The notes beneath the pieces were generated by a model that was not told where the DNA came from, did no database searches, and saw nothing but the letters and a program-made list of their open reading frames with translations. The position numbers and the translations under genes are program-made. 24,069 nucleotides of DNA from Zygnema cylindricum. Taxonomy: Eukaryota > Streptophyta > Zygnematophyceae > Zygnematales > Zygnemataceae. Location: positions 482,021 to 506,089 of the forward strand of contig JBBHKE010001684.1 of the NCBI GenBank assembly GCA_037447655.1. Direction: 5' to 3'. Shown piece after piece: positions 7,890 to 16,492 of the stretch (position 1 is the first letter of the stretch; each line of letters begins with the position of its first letter).

Positions 7890-8545
7890 CCCGTTTATCG
7901 ATATATCGAGGATCTACATATCCCGTTTTATATGCGATATAATGGCCGATATTACGATATATTTTAGTCGCGATATACCGAGGTGACGCTAAACCCCGCG
8001 CGCCAGTGGCCTTGGAGGCGTATATTTTGTACGAATTACCGTACTATATCTGTATGGACATCCTTATTCTACCAAATATATCGTGATGTAATTTGTTTGT
8101 CCCAGTGCGATATATCGAGGCCTTTGACCGGTCGATATTTGATACATCGAATATAGGATTTTATCGCGATAAATTTTTACCCGATATGCAACCATACTCA
8201 TTATAGAAACCGTAAACATATAAACCCGGTAAACTCATATCGCAATAATTCTCATACCACCTCAACAAAATATCGAGCAGTGAAAGGGGGGAACATCTAT
8301 CTCTCCGGGACCATAAAAATCCACCGCGATATATTTAGTTGGAAGGGGGAGTCCGTACATGTCTAGTACAAGAAAAAATTACAAAAAAAGTATAGAGGTA
8401 TCGGCTAAGAGGCTTTTGAAAATAATTTGACAATCCAGTCCATACCAGCGTACAAAAGTATCGCAATGGTAACCTACCTGATACTTAACTCGCCGCGTCG
8501 TAATATTATCGCGATATTATATCGAACCTATATATCAATTATTGG
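7890..8545. repeat. CGATATATCG-rich degenerate repeat region
   Basis: Palindromic words built on CGATATATCG recur, for example TATCGATATATCGAGG (7896-7911), GCGATATATCGAGG (8107-8120), TTATCGCGATAA (about 8163-8174) and TTATCGCGATATTATATCGA (about 8506-8525). There is no coding frame. It looks like a degenerate repeat of unknown origin. Confidence 0.55.
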
Positions 8546-8890
8546 TATATAAAAAATTTGTAAATATCAAATTCAGCAAGAAGCTCCCGATACACAACAT
8601 TACACTAAACAATAGTGTTGTGTACCCACTAATTTCATATTAGTAAGTCTCATATTTATATATCGGAAAATCGAGTGGTCCTTTTGTATCCCTCTTAAGA
8701 CAAACAAAAAATTAACACAATATATACAGTGGGAGGTGGGGGTCCATACAATTGCAATATCGAAATAAATATGGAAAAGGCATGGAGGAATCGCTGAGAG
8801 GGAGGGGGTGGAGGCTTCTGAACTTTTGTTGACAATCCATTGCATAGCAACGAACGTATATATTGTGATAGTCACCAACCCGTTAAATTA
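8340..8890. repeat. Diverged direct repeat, spacing about 390 bp
   Basis: About 8340-8490 and 8730-8890 share ordered landmarks: 'gggggagtccgtaca' against 'gtgggggtccataca', a 'gaggtatcggctaagagg'-like segment, 'ggcttttgaa' against 'ggcttctgaa', then 'gacaatccagt-cata' against 'gacaatccattgcata'. Identity is low, so this is an old duplication or two copies of one repeat. No protein is supported. Confidence 0.45.
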
Positions 8891-9009
8891 TTGTTATGTA
8901 TCAAAATTTTATAACGATATCAACCTTAACCACATATTGGATCGACACATAGATTATCGGCATGTCGTAAAAAATGATGCATCGATTATGGACAAGAGGA
9001 TATTGGGAT

Positions 9010-10376
9010 CTTAAAGTAATGCAACATGTTAATCAATATTGTCTTCAATATGTTCCCTCCTCGTCCCAATTTAGACTTTTTTGAAGCCCTCAAGTTAACT
9101 TAATCTTCCTCCAAGGTGGTTTGGGGGAGCCTTGGTCATAGACACGCACATTAAACTAAGACACGTAGTTTTCTCTCGTGCAACAATTTACACAAGATTG
9201 GTAACTCAAGATTATATCATTTTTACTTAACAAAATAGAGCTCATAAGGACGTTGAAGTCGTTTCATCTCGCTTACCGTGGAGATGTTTAAATATTTGCA
9301 TAAATCGTTTGACAACTTGTTTTATTACTAGAGGCAATTGTTATTATAATCGAAAGGACCGAGGTGTCCTTTAAGAGTCTTTTAACTCCTTTCCACCATT
9401 ATTGCACCTCTATTTCCTTTTAGCTAGCTTAAGGCGAGATCCTCTTACGAAACACGTTGTAGATGATGGATAAGGCTTTCCGTCTTTTTATTAACGGGAT
9501 CGGCCGACATCGACGAGCTTCACATGAGTGGACCGTAGCTTGTCAAGGTAGTCACCTGAAGTAGGTTGTTATTGGTGTGGGTAGTCACTTTGAGTAGTCA
9601 TTTTGGTATGGCATGTTTTAGTTGGCATCGTCTATAATGCCTATCCGTAGTAAAGTTAAGGATTTATTAACGTCAATGCAAAACAATAATATGTATTACT
9701 AATTGAGTGCAAAAAGAAGTGGCATATCTTAGTCAATTAGAAAGTTATCACTACTATCTTATGATTTTTGACCCATAAATATTGCGCCTTGATTATGTTA
9801 TCTACTCTAATAAGAATAAATAGTGTAATTTGCCTCATCTTTCATACTTAGCCTATTTTTTTTGACTCTTGTAGTAATTTAAGTGTTTAATTGATTTTTT
9901 CCCATTTGTATCCAGACGGAGTTAAGTTATTTTGGTTTGTAACACCAATTACACCATTTATGGAAGCATAGATAAAAAATGAAGTTTAATGAGACCTTAA
10001 TCTATGCACTGCACTACAAAAAGTTTAAAAATAGATTTATGATTAAAATTGTTAATCTATTGGTTCGTTTTATTCAGATTGTAACTTAATATATAAGGGA
10101 AAAAATGTGTCAGAAGAAGATCGGATCCATAAAATTATTTTAATCGGGCTGATAGGCACTTAAGAGATTGACAAGTACAATAATGTAGTGTGACCTAAAC
10201 ACCCAGTTCAGCACTTATAGAGCTTAACTTAGGGTAAACCTCCATCAGACGAAAAGTGAGGTTCATTACTAGAAAAACTGCATTTTCGAAAGGGTCCAAC
10301 TCATTTTTGTACATGGCCGTACTGTTTGTTTTTATTTTTTTTATACATGATTCCAGCGTTGTTCCATTACGCGGTC
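9010..10376. other. Intergenic, nothing recognised
   Basis: 1.4 kb of AT-rich sequence without a convincing coding frame, tRNA, long repeat or LTR feature on either strand by eye. Confidence 0.5.
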
Positions 10377-10405
10377 TCAGTAAACGTCGAAAATTCGTTT
10401 ACTGA
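10377..10405. repeat. Perfect 10-bp inverted repeat TCAGTAAACG/CGTTTACTGA
   Basis: Arms at 10377-10386 and 10396-10405 with a 9-nt loop. It lies in an otherwise featureless stretch (10406-10955) that also holds the near-palindrome GCATATGTCATATGC at about 10747-10761. Confidence 0.7.
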
Positions 10406-10955
10406 AGCCATTGTTCCAATGTGTCGAGTCAGTAACCGACATTTCATTTGCGTAGCACACTTTGATTGGTCCACGTAATAGATGAATACGATTTTGGTAA
10501 TCTTCAGAGAATCTTTGACAGTGAATTGTGATCACATATTTGTACCAACGAAGGTTAAAAAAGACATGTACGACGTATTGAATAAAATCTGTACGGGCGG
10601 ACGAAAATTAAGATTTGTAAAAGCGTACGTATATGTCAAAATGGTTAGTGGAATGTTTAGTGGATGACAACAGAAGCGTGAAATAATATCCTCCGTCAAA
10701 TATTTTATTGCGGCTTCCGGTGGCCTCGCATCCTCCTTGGCGGAAGGCATATGTCATATGCTACGTGTACCCACTAGGTCGCGCGGTCGTCGTGAATATT
10801 TGTTCACTTTTCAACGAAGCAGGATGCTATACATTCAGAAGCTTTGAATTTACCTACTTCGGTCATTTGTTGTGAAATGAAAGTGTCAGACGATGGCGTA
10901 TCCGATTATGCATCCGACGGTCCACGTTTACGCCCATTAACGCGGAGAATCAATT

Positions 10956-11204
10956 CCCTCATTCAATAGGCTTTTATTTTTGACATTTTTTTTTTCTGGT
11001 ACGACACTGTATTAAACAATACGGCTTTCAGTAAACAACGACATTTTTCCCCTGATAGAACCTTACCCTTACTGGAGATTCGTTAAGATTCTCCAAACTC
11101 TTTCGCGAAAACTTCCACCTTCCGATTTTGAATTTTTGACACAAACGCCTCCTCTATCCAGTATTTGACGAGTCTCCTCACCTATTTTCGGGAGGAGATG
11201 TAAC
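10956..11204. other. Left arm of 249-bp mirror repeat (partner 11311-11559)
   Basis: Equals the plain reversal of 11311-11559 (positions sum to 22515), with no insertion or deletion and no mismatch at any block I compared. It is more likely the genuine arm, because the other arm ends exactly at the N gap. I recognise no gene in it. Confidence 0.85.
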
Positions 11205-11205
11205 A

Positions 11206-11306
11206 AGATCTTTTACCTCACAGATAATCCCATTACTACAAACAATCCCAACCACACATTCCACACATTGGAAAATACACATCCACATTGGACAACACTC
11301 ACATAA
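11206..11306 (-). repeat. Inverted-repeat partner of 7426-7527
   Basis: It occupies almost exactly the 106-bp spacer between the mirror arms (11205-11310) and aligns with 7426-7527 on the opposite strand. A dispersed repeat at a contig end would explain why assembly stopped here. Confidence 0.7.
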
Positions 11307-11310
11307 GGAT

Positions 11311-11559
11311 CAATGTAGAGGAGGGCTTTTATCCACTCCTCTGAGCAGTTTATGACCTATCTCCTCCGCAAACACAGTTTTTAAGTTTTAGCCTTCCACC
11401 TTCAAAAGCGCTTTCTCAAACCTCTTAGAATTGCTTAGAGGTCATTCCCATTCCAAGATAGTCCCCTTTTTACAGCAACAAATGACTTTCGGCATAACAA
11501 ATTATGTCACAGCATGGTCTTTTTTTTTTACAGTTTTTATTTTCGGATAACTTACTCCC
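11311..11559. other. Mirror arm at left edge of assembly gap (probable artefact)
   Basis: An uncomplemented reversal of 10956-11204 that ends at the last base before the Ns. No known biological process writes 249 bp in reversed polarity without complementing it, so treat it as artefactual sequence and exclude it from annotation. Confidence 0.85.
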
Positions 11560-11569
11560 NNNNNNNNNN
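11560..11569. other. Assembly gap (10 N)
   Basis: A run of 10 N. Both sides are mirror arms of sequence lying further in, so the gap's true size and the missing sequence are unknown. Confidence 0.99.
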
Positions 11570-11872
11570 CCGTGTCTCGGAAGGAAATAAGCATGGTGTG
11601 CTCACAACCATGACAAAAGGGTCGTAACCTACCGTAGTCATGAATGTCTGGTATAGGAGGGAGCGAATAGAAACGTTTATCGTAAATGACATACAGGGGT
11701 AGGCCATAAGGTACTCCTCTTCGTTACCTAATTGAAGGGTAGGGTATGGGTGAGGAAATAAAGAGAGGGTGTACGCTTCTTTGTGGCGGCAGGTTTTCAA
11801 CGGTGCTCACTCCATTATATAGGTTATACCGGAAAGTGTCAACGGTATTGAAATGCTAATCGCTGATGGTAT
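11570..11872. other. Mirror arm at right edge of assembly gap (probable artefact)
   Basis: All 303 bp are the plain reversal of 11955-12257 (positions sum to 23827); I compared the two strings in full and found no difference. The partner arm encodes WD40 blades, so this arm is the derived one. The TATA-like TTATATAGG at 11815-11823 and the ATG at 11866 are reversed coding sequence, not regulatory sites. Confidence 0.93.
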
Positions 11873-12609
11873 CGAAGGACAGACATTCCACAATTTTTTC
11901 TTTATCAGTAAGTGAAGACAGAATTCTTTGGGCTGGTTGTGAAGACGGAAAGATTATGGTAGTCGCTAATCGTAAAGTTATGGCAACTGTGAAAGGCCAT
12001 ATTGGATATATTACCTCACTCGTGGCAACTTTTGGACGGCGGTGTTTCTTCGCATGTGGGAGAGAAATAAAGGAGTGGGTATGGGATGGGAAGTTAATCC
12101 ATTGCTTCTCCTCATGGAATACCGGATGGGGACATACAGTAAATGCTATTTGCAAAGATAAGCGAGGGAGGATATGGTCTGTAAGTACTGATGCCATCCA
12201 ATGCTGGGAAAACAGTACCAACACTCGTGTGGTACGAATAAAGGAAGGCTCTGTGCCTGCATTCACAAAAACTACAAATATGGATAGAATTGTGGCTGGA
12301 GACTATGTGTGGACATCAGGGGGAAAGAAAATTTTTTGTTGGACTCTTGATGGAGAATATGTCCATGACTGGGAGGCCCACGATCGTCAAATTTGGGCAT
12401 TAGCGATAGGGAAGGATGGAGTTCTTTGGTCTACCTCAGCAGATAAAAGTATTCGAGCTTGGAGAGGACCTTGGAAAAGAGTCGTTCGTGTGACTCTCTT
12501 TCAGACGGAAGATATGTGTTTGGATTTAGCCGCTGTACCGGACGGTAGCGTTTGGGCAGCGTTTGACAGTAAAGTAATGTTGTTGAAAAGGGAGCATGAA
12601 AGTCTATGA
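11866..12609 (+). CDS. WD40-repeat (beta-propeller) protein, 5' end missing at gap
   Basis: The nominal 247-residue frame carries about six blade-like repeats, each ending in a WD-type dipeptide or variant: DGKIMVV, REIKEWVWD, DAIQCWE, KKIFCWTLD, KSIRAWRG and SKVMLLK. Linker motifs such as GHIGYITSL, GHTVNAI and AHDRQIWALAI match WD40 blade starts. WD40 propellers are protein-interaction scaffolds, and I cannot name the family. Only sequence from 11873 on is trustworthy: the ATG and codon 2 lie in the reversed artefact arm, so the true N-terminus is lost in the gap. The protein was probably longer, perhaps with another N-terminal domain. The 3' end is intact, at the TGA 12607-12609. No intron is visible in this part. 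It is the only host-type gene in the window. Confidence 0.85.
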   Translation: MVSKDRHSTIFSLSVSEDRILWAGCEDGKIMVVANRKVMATVKGHIGYITSLVATFGRRCFFACGREIKEWVWDGKLIHCFSSWNTGWGHTVNAICKDKRGRIWSVSTDAIQCWENSTNTRVVRIKEGSVPAFTKTTNMDRIVAGDYVWTSGGKKIFCWTLDGEYVHDWEAHDRQIWALAIGKDGVLWSTSADKSIRAWRGPWKRVVRVTLFQTEDMCLDLAAVPDGSVWAAFDSKVMLLKREHESL

Positions 12610-13934
12610 GATTTTTGTTTGAAAGTTTCTTAAGTTTGTTTGGATCAAGAAACCCATTTCACATTCTTTCAAGATATTATGGACAAGACAAAACACATCA
12701 ATATCGATTTATAGGTCTTAAATTTGCCAATTTGATCAGCGTTGTTTTCTCGACAACATGAAAATAAAAATGAAAGTTTGTGAGTGTATTTGATATTAGT
12801 TTTGAAATTTGTCTTGTATTCGTCGGAAAATATGTTAAGCAAAACACTTTTTTTCGTTTTATAGCTTAGATTTGCCATTTTCAATTGGTGTTGTTTTCTG
12901 GACAACATGAATTGTTGAAAATAGAGTTAAGCATCATAAATTTTAGTGAGGATGTCGACTTTAAGAGGAATGAAAAACAATGGCAAGATTAAAGTAGGAA
13001 ATTTTGTGTGTTAACATTTATGTTACTTAAAGCTTTTGAATAGGCTACTTTCTTTTTCAATGCACTAATGGGAAATTGTCTCTATTTTTTTCCAAAGCTT
13101 TTATGTTTTGTCACTTGAAACTTTTGATTTTTATATTTTCGATAATCTGCATTTTTCCTTTTTCTATAGGAAACCAAAATTTTCTATTTTGGTGAAATCT
13201 GCAAACAAAAAATCTGACTTCAATATTTTATGAAGCATATGAAAAGACCAATTTTGGAATATTGGATAGGATGATTTTCCTAGATAGACCTCCATTTTTC
13301 TGGGTAGTTGTTTTTAATATATTCTCCATAACATTAAACACAAATTTTACTCCGTCATTAAAGGTTGGATACGGTATTCAAAAGATTACTATGTTTTTGA
13401 TTGCCCAGGGAGAGGGAAGCGGAGAGGGTGAGAGAAGGAAGAGCGAGAGGGAGAGGGATGTTTCTAGTCTATAGTGGTGGTTAACGTGACTAGCTAAAAA
13501 GACAATGACAATTTTTTTTTCCTCAAGGAATTTCCCCAGTCGACGTCACAACCCAAAACAAATACGAAATTCGATCCGAATTGTTTCAACTCCGGAAAAC
13601 CAAACCAATATCTAATGTTCGCCCAAATACCGGAAAATTCGCTTCACCGATTCCCGATGTTCATTTTTCGGCGCTTGATACCACCTGTCAGCAAGCGACA
13701 CGTCTTCCGGAATATCCAGTCCAGTCCCTCCACTCAAATACATTACGCGTCCAATTGCCTCTATAAGCTTTCATCATCATTTTATTTCATAATGTGCAAT
13801 GGAAAAACCATCAAAGTACAAAGGGGGTAAAAAAAAAAGAAATATAACATTTAAAGACTACAAGAGCGAGCAGCTAAGAAAACAAAACAAAGCAAAAAAA
13901 AACAAACAAATGAGGAAAAACAAAAGCAACGAGG
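12610..13934. other. 3' flank of WD40 gene; no further gene seen
   Basis: AT-rich sequence. A purine-rich GA tract lies at about 13408-13459. Short open frames at 13262-13474, 13581-13766 and 13615-13830 have no recognisable domain and overlap low-complexity sequence. A-rich tracts occupy about 13829-13990. Confidence 0.55.
12710..12909. repeat. Two diverged direct repeats, each with a GTTGT/ACAAC hairpin
   Basis: 12710-12760 and 12860-12909 share 'tatag-tta-atttgcca', then 'gttgttttctcgacaacatg' against 'gttgttttctggacaacatg'. Each contains GTTGT...ACAAC arms (12741-12745 and 12753-12757 in the first). They lie 100-300 bp after the WD40 stop codon, within reach of its 3' UTR. Confidence 0.6.
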
Positions 13935-14989
13935 CTAATTAGCAAGACTAAACGAAAAACCAAATATAACAAGACAAAAAAGGAAAAACCCACTCTGTAT
14001 GATGCCCCACAACCCCAGCCAACTAAATTCCACACCCCCGAAGATCGTGGATGTGGACTGGATCTCGTGGAGGAAGGTCTGGGAGGCTTCGCCTATCGTC
14101 TGCCACCGTGCTTCGACGGAGAAGGGCCGCAGCTTGCGCTCGTTGAAGGGCGACCGATACAGGTTGCGATAAAAAGCAACCAGAAGGCTTGGAGGAGGGC
14201 TCCCTGGACCCCTAGAATCAGAAGCTCTCTTAGCACAGTTGCGAAGAAAATTATCGAAAGACTTGTCCAAAGAACCAAAAATCTCTGCGGCAAATGGGAA
14301 AAACTGGTCCGCCGGGTCTCGGTGAGCGTAATCCCTTTCCTTAGAAGCCATTGCGTCCCGATCCGCCACGCCTGAATGCACTACCACGCGAAAAGAAATG
14401 TGGGTCCCAGTCGCGACAGTAAGGACCACATCACCCAAAGTCCGCCCAGTCCCATGGAGGAAAACCAAGTTAACCCGAGGGCTTCAAAGACCACTAGATT
14501 GGGGAAGAGGAAGTAAGATATGAGAAACCTCCCGCTTCACAATGTAGCCTGCTTCAACAGCTATCGCAGCAACCGCATCACGAACCAAATCATGCGCGAC
14601 GGTAAGTTCACCTCCCCGCGAACAACAAAGTAAATGGATGCCGTCGTAGTCAATAGGTTGGTTGCAAACACAATTGGGGCGCCCAAGAAGCAGAGGGTGA
14701 GGCCAACCCAAACGAAGGCGGATAGCACAGGTGAACAGGTCAAACGTCATACGACGTGTCGAAAAATTGGGTGTTGCCCGCAACCACGCACCGACTCCCG
14801 GCCTAGAACACGAACGTAAACGAGCACGCGATTGAGCAGAAGGTAGCGCGTTTAATAGATCATGGAATTCAACGACTGCCAACTGCTCGGATATGCGTTG
14901 TTGCACATGGTAGTTATTGTCACAATAAGAGACGCGAAAGGTGGCGCTTGGTTTCGGACATCAGACGGAAGGAGTGCATTATAGAAATT
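13935..14989 (-). pseudogene. Decayed retrotransposon reverse-transcriptase C-terminal region (non-LTR type)
   Basis: Two adjoining minus-strand frames (14906-14484 and 14468-13935) read as one family protein with a frameshift near 14470. Landmarks are ARLRSCSRPGVGAWLRATP, then CAIRLRLGWPHPLLL, a Cys/His cluster (CVCNQPIDYDGIHLLCCSRGG), a VAHDLVRDAVAAIA helix, and later FFPFAAEIFGSL and FDNFLRNCAKRA. This order matches the region after reverse transcriptase in many LINE-like proteins that I know from lower plants and protists; I cannot name the clade. A further frame-shifted piece (FYNALLPSDVRNQAPPFASL) extends to about 14989, where LTR B begins. The palm domain and catalytic Asp pair are absent. 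Confidence 0.65.
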
Positions 14990-15117
14990 AATGGTTCTTT
15001 TAGTATTTTCAAGGTCTAAAATAAAGTGCAGAAAAAGAAGCCGAGGCAGTCTGTCTCTAACTTCTCTCTCCAACTCCCACACTTGTTGCAGTCATTGAGA
15101 AGTTGGAGAGGAAGCTA

Positions 15118-15316
15118 CACCGCGAATCGTTATTAGCGTTGAGAAATTATTAGTGTAAAGAAAAAAATAGCGTCATTCATTCTAATTTAGGGCCGGGAGA
15201 TGTGGCAGATTATAGTCCACGTCTTTAAATAGTGTAGTTTATTCTATTTAAGGTATTAATGTCAAAATTTTGGGGTGCCGATATAGAGTTCATAACGCTA
15301 ATAAGGATTCGCGGTG
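15118..15316. mobile_element. MITE, copy 1 (199 bp, 23-bp TIRs, TA target)
   Basis: Terminal inverted repeats CACCGCGAATCGTTATTAGCGTT (15118-15140) and its complement (15294-15316) differ at one base. TA flanks both ends (15116-15117 and 15317-15318). Removing it restores an LTR-like 'gaagctagtgccatggctgcc'. There is no coding capacity. A TA target suggests a Tc1/mariner-type source, but the TIR does not identify a family to me. Confidence 0.82.
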
Positions 15317-15391
15317 TAGTGCCATGGCTGCCTATGCTTTCCAGAGATTTACGGGGTTGTTGCAGTCACTGAGAAGTTGGAGAGGAAGCTA

Positions 15392-15590
15392 CACCGCAAA
15401 TCGTTATTAGCGTTGAGAAATTATTAGTGTAAAGAAAAAATTAGCGTCATTCATTCTAATTTAGGGCCGGGAGATGTGGCAGATTATGGTCCACGTCTTT
15501 AAATAATGTAGTTTATTCTATTTAAGGTATTAATGTCAAAATTTTGGGGTGCCGATATAGAGTTCATAACGCTAATAAGGATTCGCGGTG
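15392..15590. mobile_element. MITE, copy 2 (from the tandem duplication)
   Basis: Same element offset by 274 bp, with a G-to-A change in the left TIR (CACCGCAAATCG). It arose by duplication of LTR plus MITE, not by a second transposition, because LTR flanks are duplicated with it. Confidence 0.82.
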
Positions 15591-16492
15591 TAGTGCCATG
15601 GCTGCCTAGACTATCCAGAGATTTACGGGGTAGTAAAGTAGTTGATTTACTAAAAGGAAAGCTGTCACTTACAGGATTTGATCCTGGTACCTACGGATAG
15701 GTAATGCCGCCGGTAGCCGGTAGCCGATAGCCTCATCCATTAAGTCTAGGATTAGTGGTAGACGATATAGGGTTTAATAAGTATATAAACGTTAACATTT
15801 AGGCTAATTCATTTAACGACAACTATATACGGGATACATAGAGTCAGTTATGAAAAGTACAAAATACGAGTAGGGAGAATAAATAAGTACCGCGCATTTG
15901 TTTCGATAGCGAAACAAATATATTGCAAATATTTATGACGGCTACGATTGAAATCGGCATTCAATCGGACGGCGGGAAATAATGTCGAGATCGCGGAAGA
16001 AGATTTCGGCGGTTTATCGTCATCGCCACATCGGATGACATGTGGCACCACGACATTGGATTTTGGCATCTCCAAGGATTACGGAAACGAATCCAAAAAA
16101 AACACGTGTCGACATTTTGGTCATGTCGTACAATGTTCGTACATAAAGTACACCGGCAGGTATACCTTTCTGTACAGTACAGTAATATGATTGGTGTCGT
16201 ACGTCAGTAGATAGAGTTTTAGAGAGAGATAGGACTTATTAAAATTTGGTAGATAGGACCCTCTCTCCCAGAGAGCTTCTGTACAAAAGGTCAACTTTGA
16301 CCCTCCATAACTTACTGCTCAGGAGAGCAAATTCAGAGATTCTTTTTGCTATCGACTCAGGGGAGTCTTCCTTTCACATGGGTGACGGAGGTCAGAGTTT
16401 TTGTTTTCCAGGGTGGCAGTTATTCGTGCTGAAAGACAAAGGGGTCAGGGTTATCCTAGAGGCTTCGTGTGAGTTGCCTACTTTGAGGTCCT

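Larger units (their letters stand above)
15083..15630 (+). repeat. 274-bp tandem duplication (two units)
   Basis: Unit 1 is 15083-15356 and unit 2 is 15357-15630. They differ at only a few positions. Each unit holds ~35 bp of LTR hairpin arm, a complete MITE and ~38 bp of LTR after it. The duplication post-dates the MITE insertion. Confidence 0.9.
15032..15748 (-). ncRNA. Antisense tRNA-like/hairpin/T-run module in LTR B, split by MITE
   Basis: The tRNA-like part (15748-15664, minus) has TGGATGAGGCTA and T-arm CCAGGATCAAATCCTG (box B at 15674-15684), with an expanded 'ggctaccggctacc' variable part. The hairpin has perfect 10-bp arms CTCTCCAACT (15066-15075) and AGTTGGAGAG (15101-15110) around loop TGACTGCAACAAGTGTGGG (minus-strand sense), then TTTTT (15032-15036). 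The MITE insertions separate the two halves. Confidence 0.4.

Noticed and set aside
7467-7986. Overlapping plus-strand frames of 75-88 codons
   Set aside because: No domain or codon-use signal. They overlap each other in different frames and run through repeat and low-complexity sequence.
7896-8120. CRISPR-like array from repeated CGATATATCG words
   Set aside because: Repeats are short, degenerate and irregularly spaced, there are no spacers of constant length, and the context is eukaryotic.
11552-11800. Minus-strand open frame across the N run
   Set aside because: It contains undetermined residues from the Ns and otherwise reads the reversed artefact arm, so it is not a gene.
11815-11823. 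TATA-like box about 45 bp before the WD40 ATG
   Set aside because: It is WD40 coding sequence (around 12004-12012) read backwards within the mirror arm.
13262-13830. Small plus-strand frames downstream of the WD40 gene
   Set aside because: No recognisable motif; one ends in the GA-rich tract. They are consistent with chance frames.
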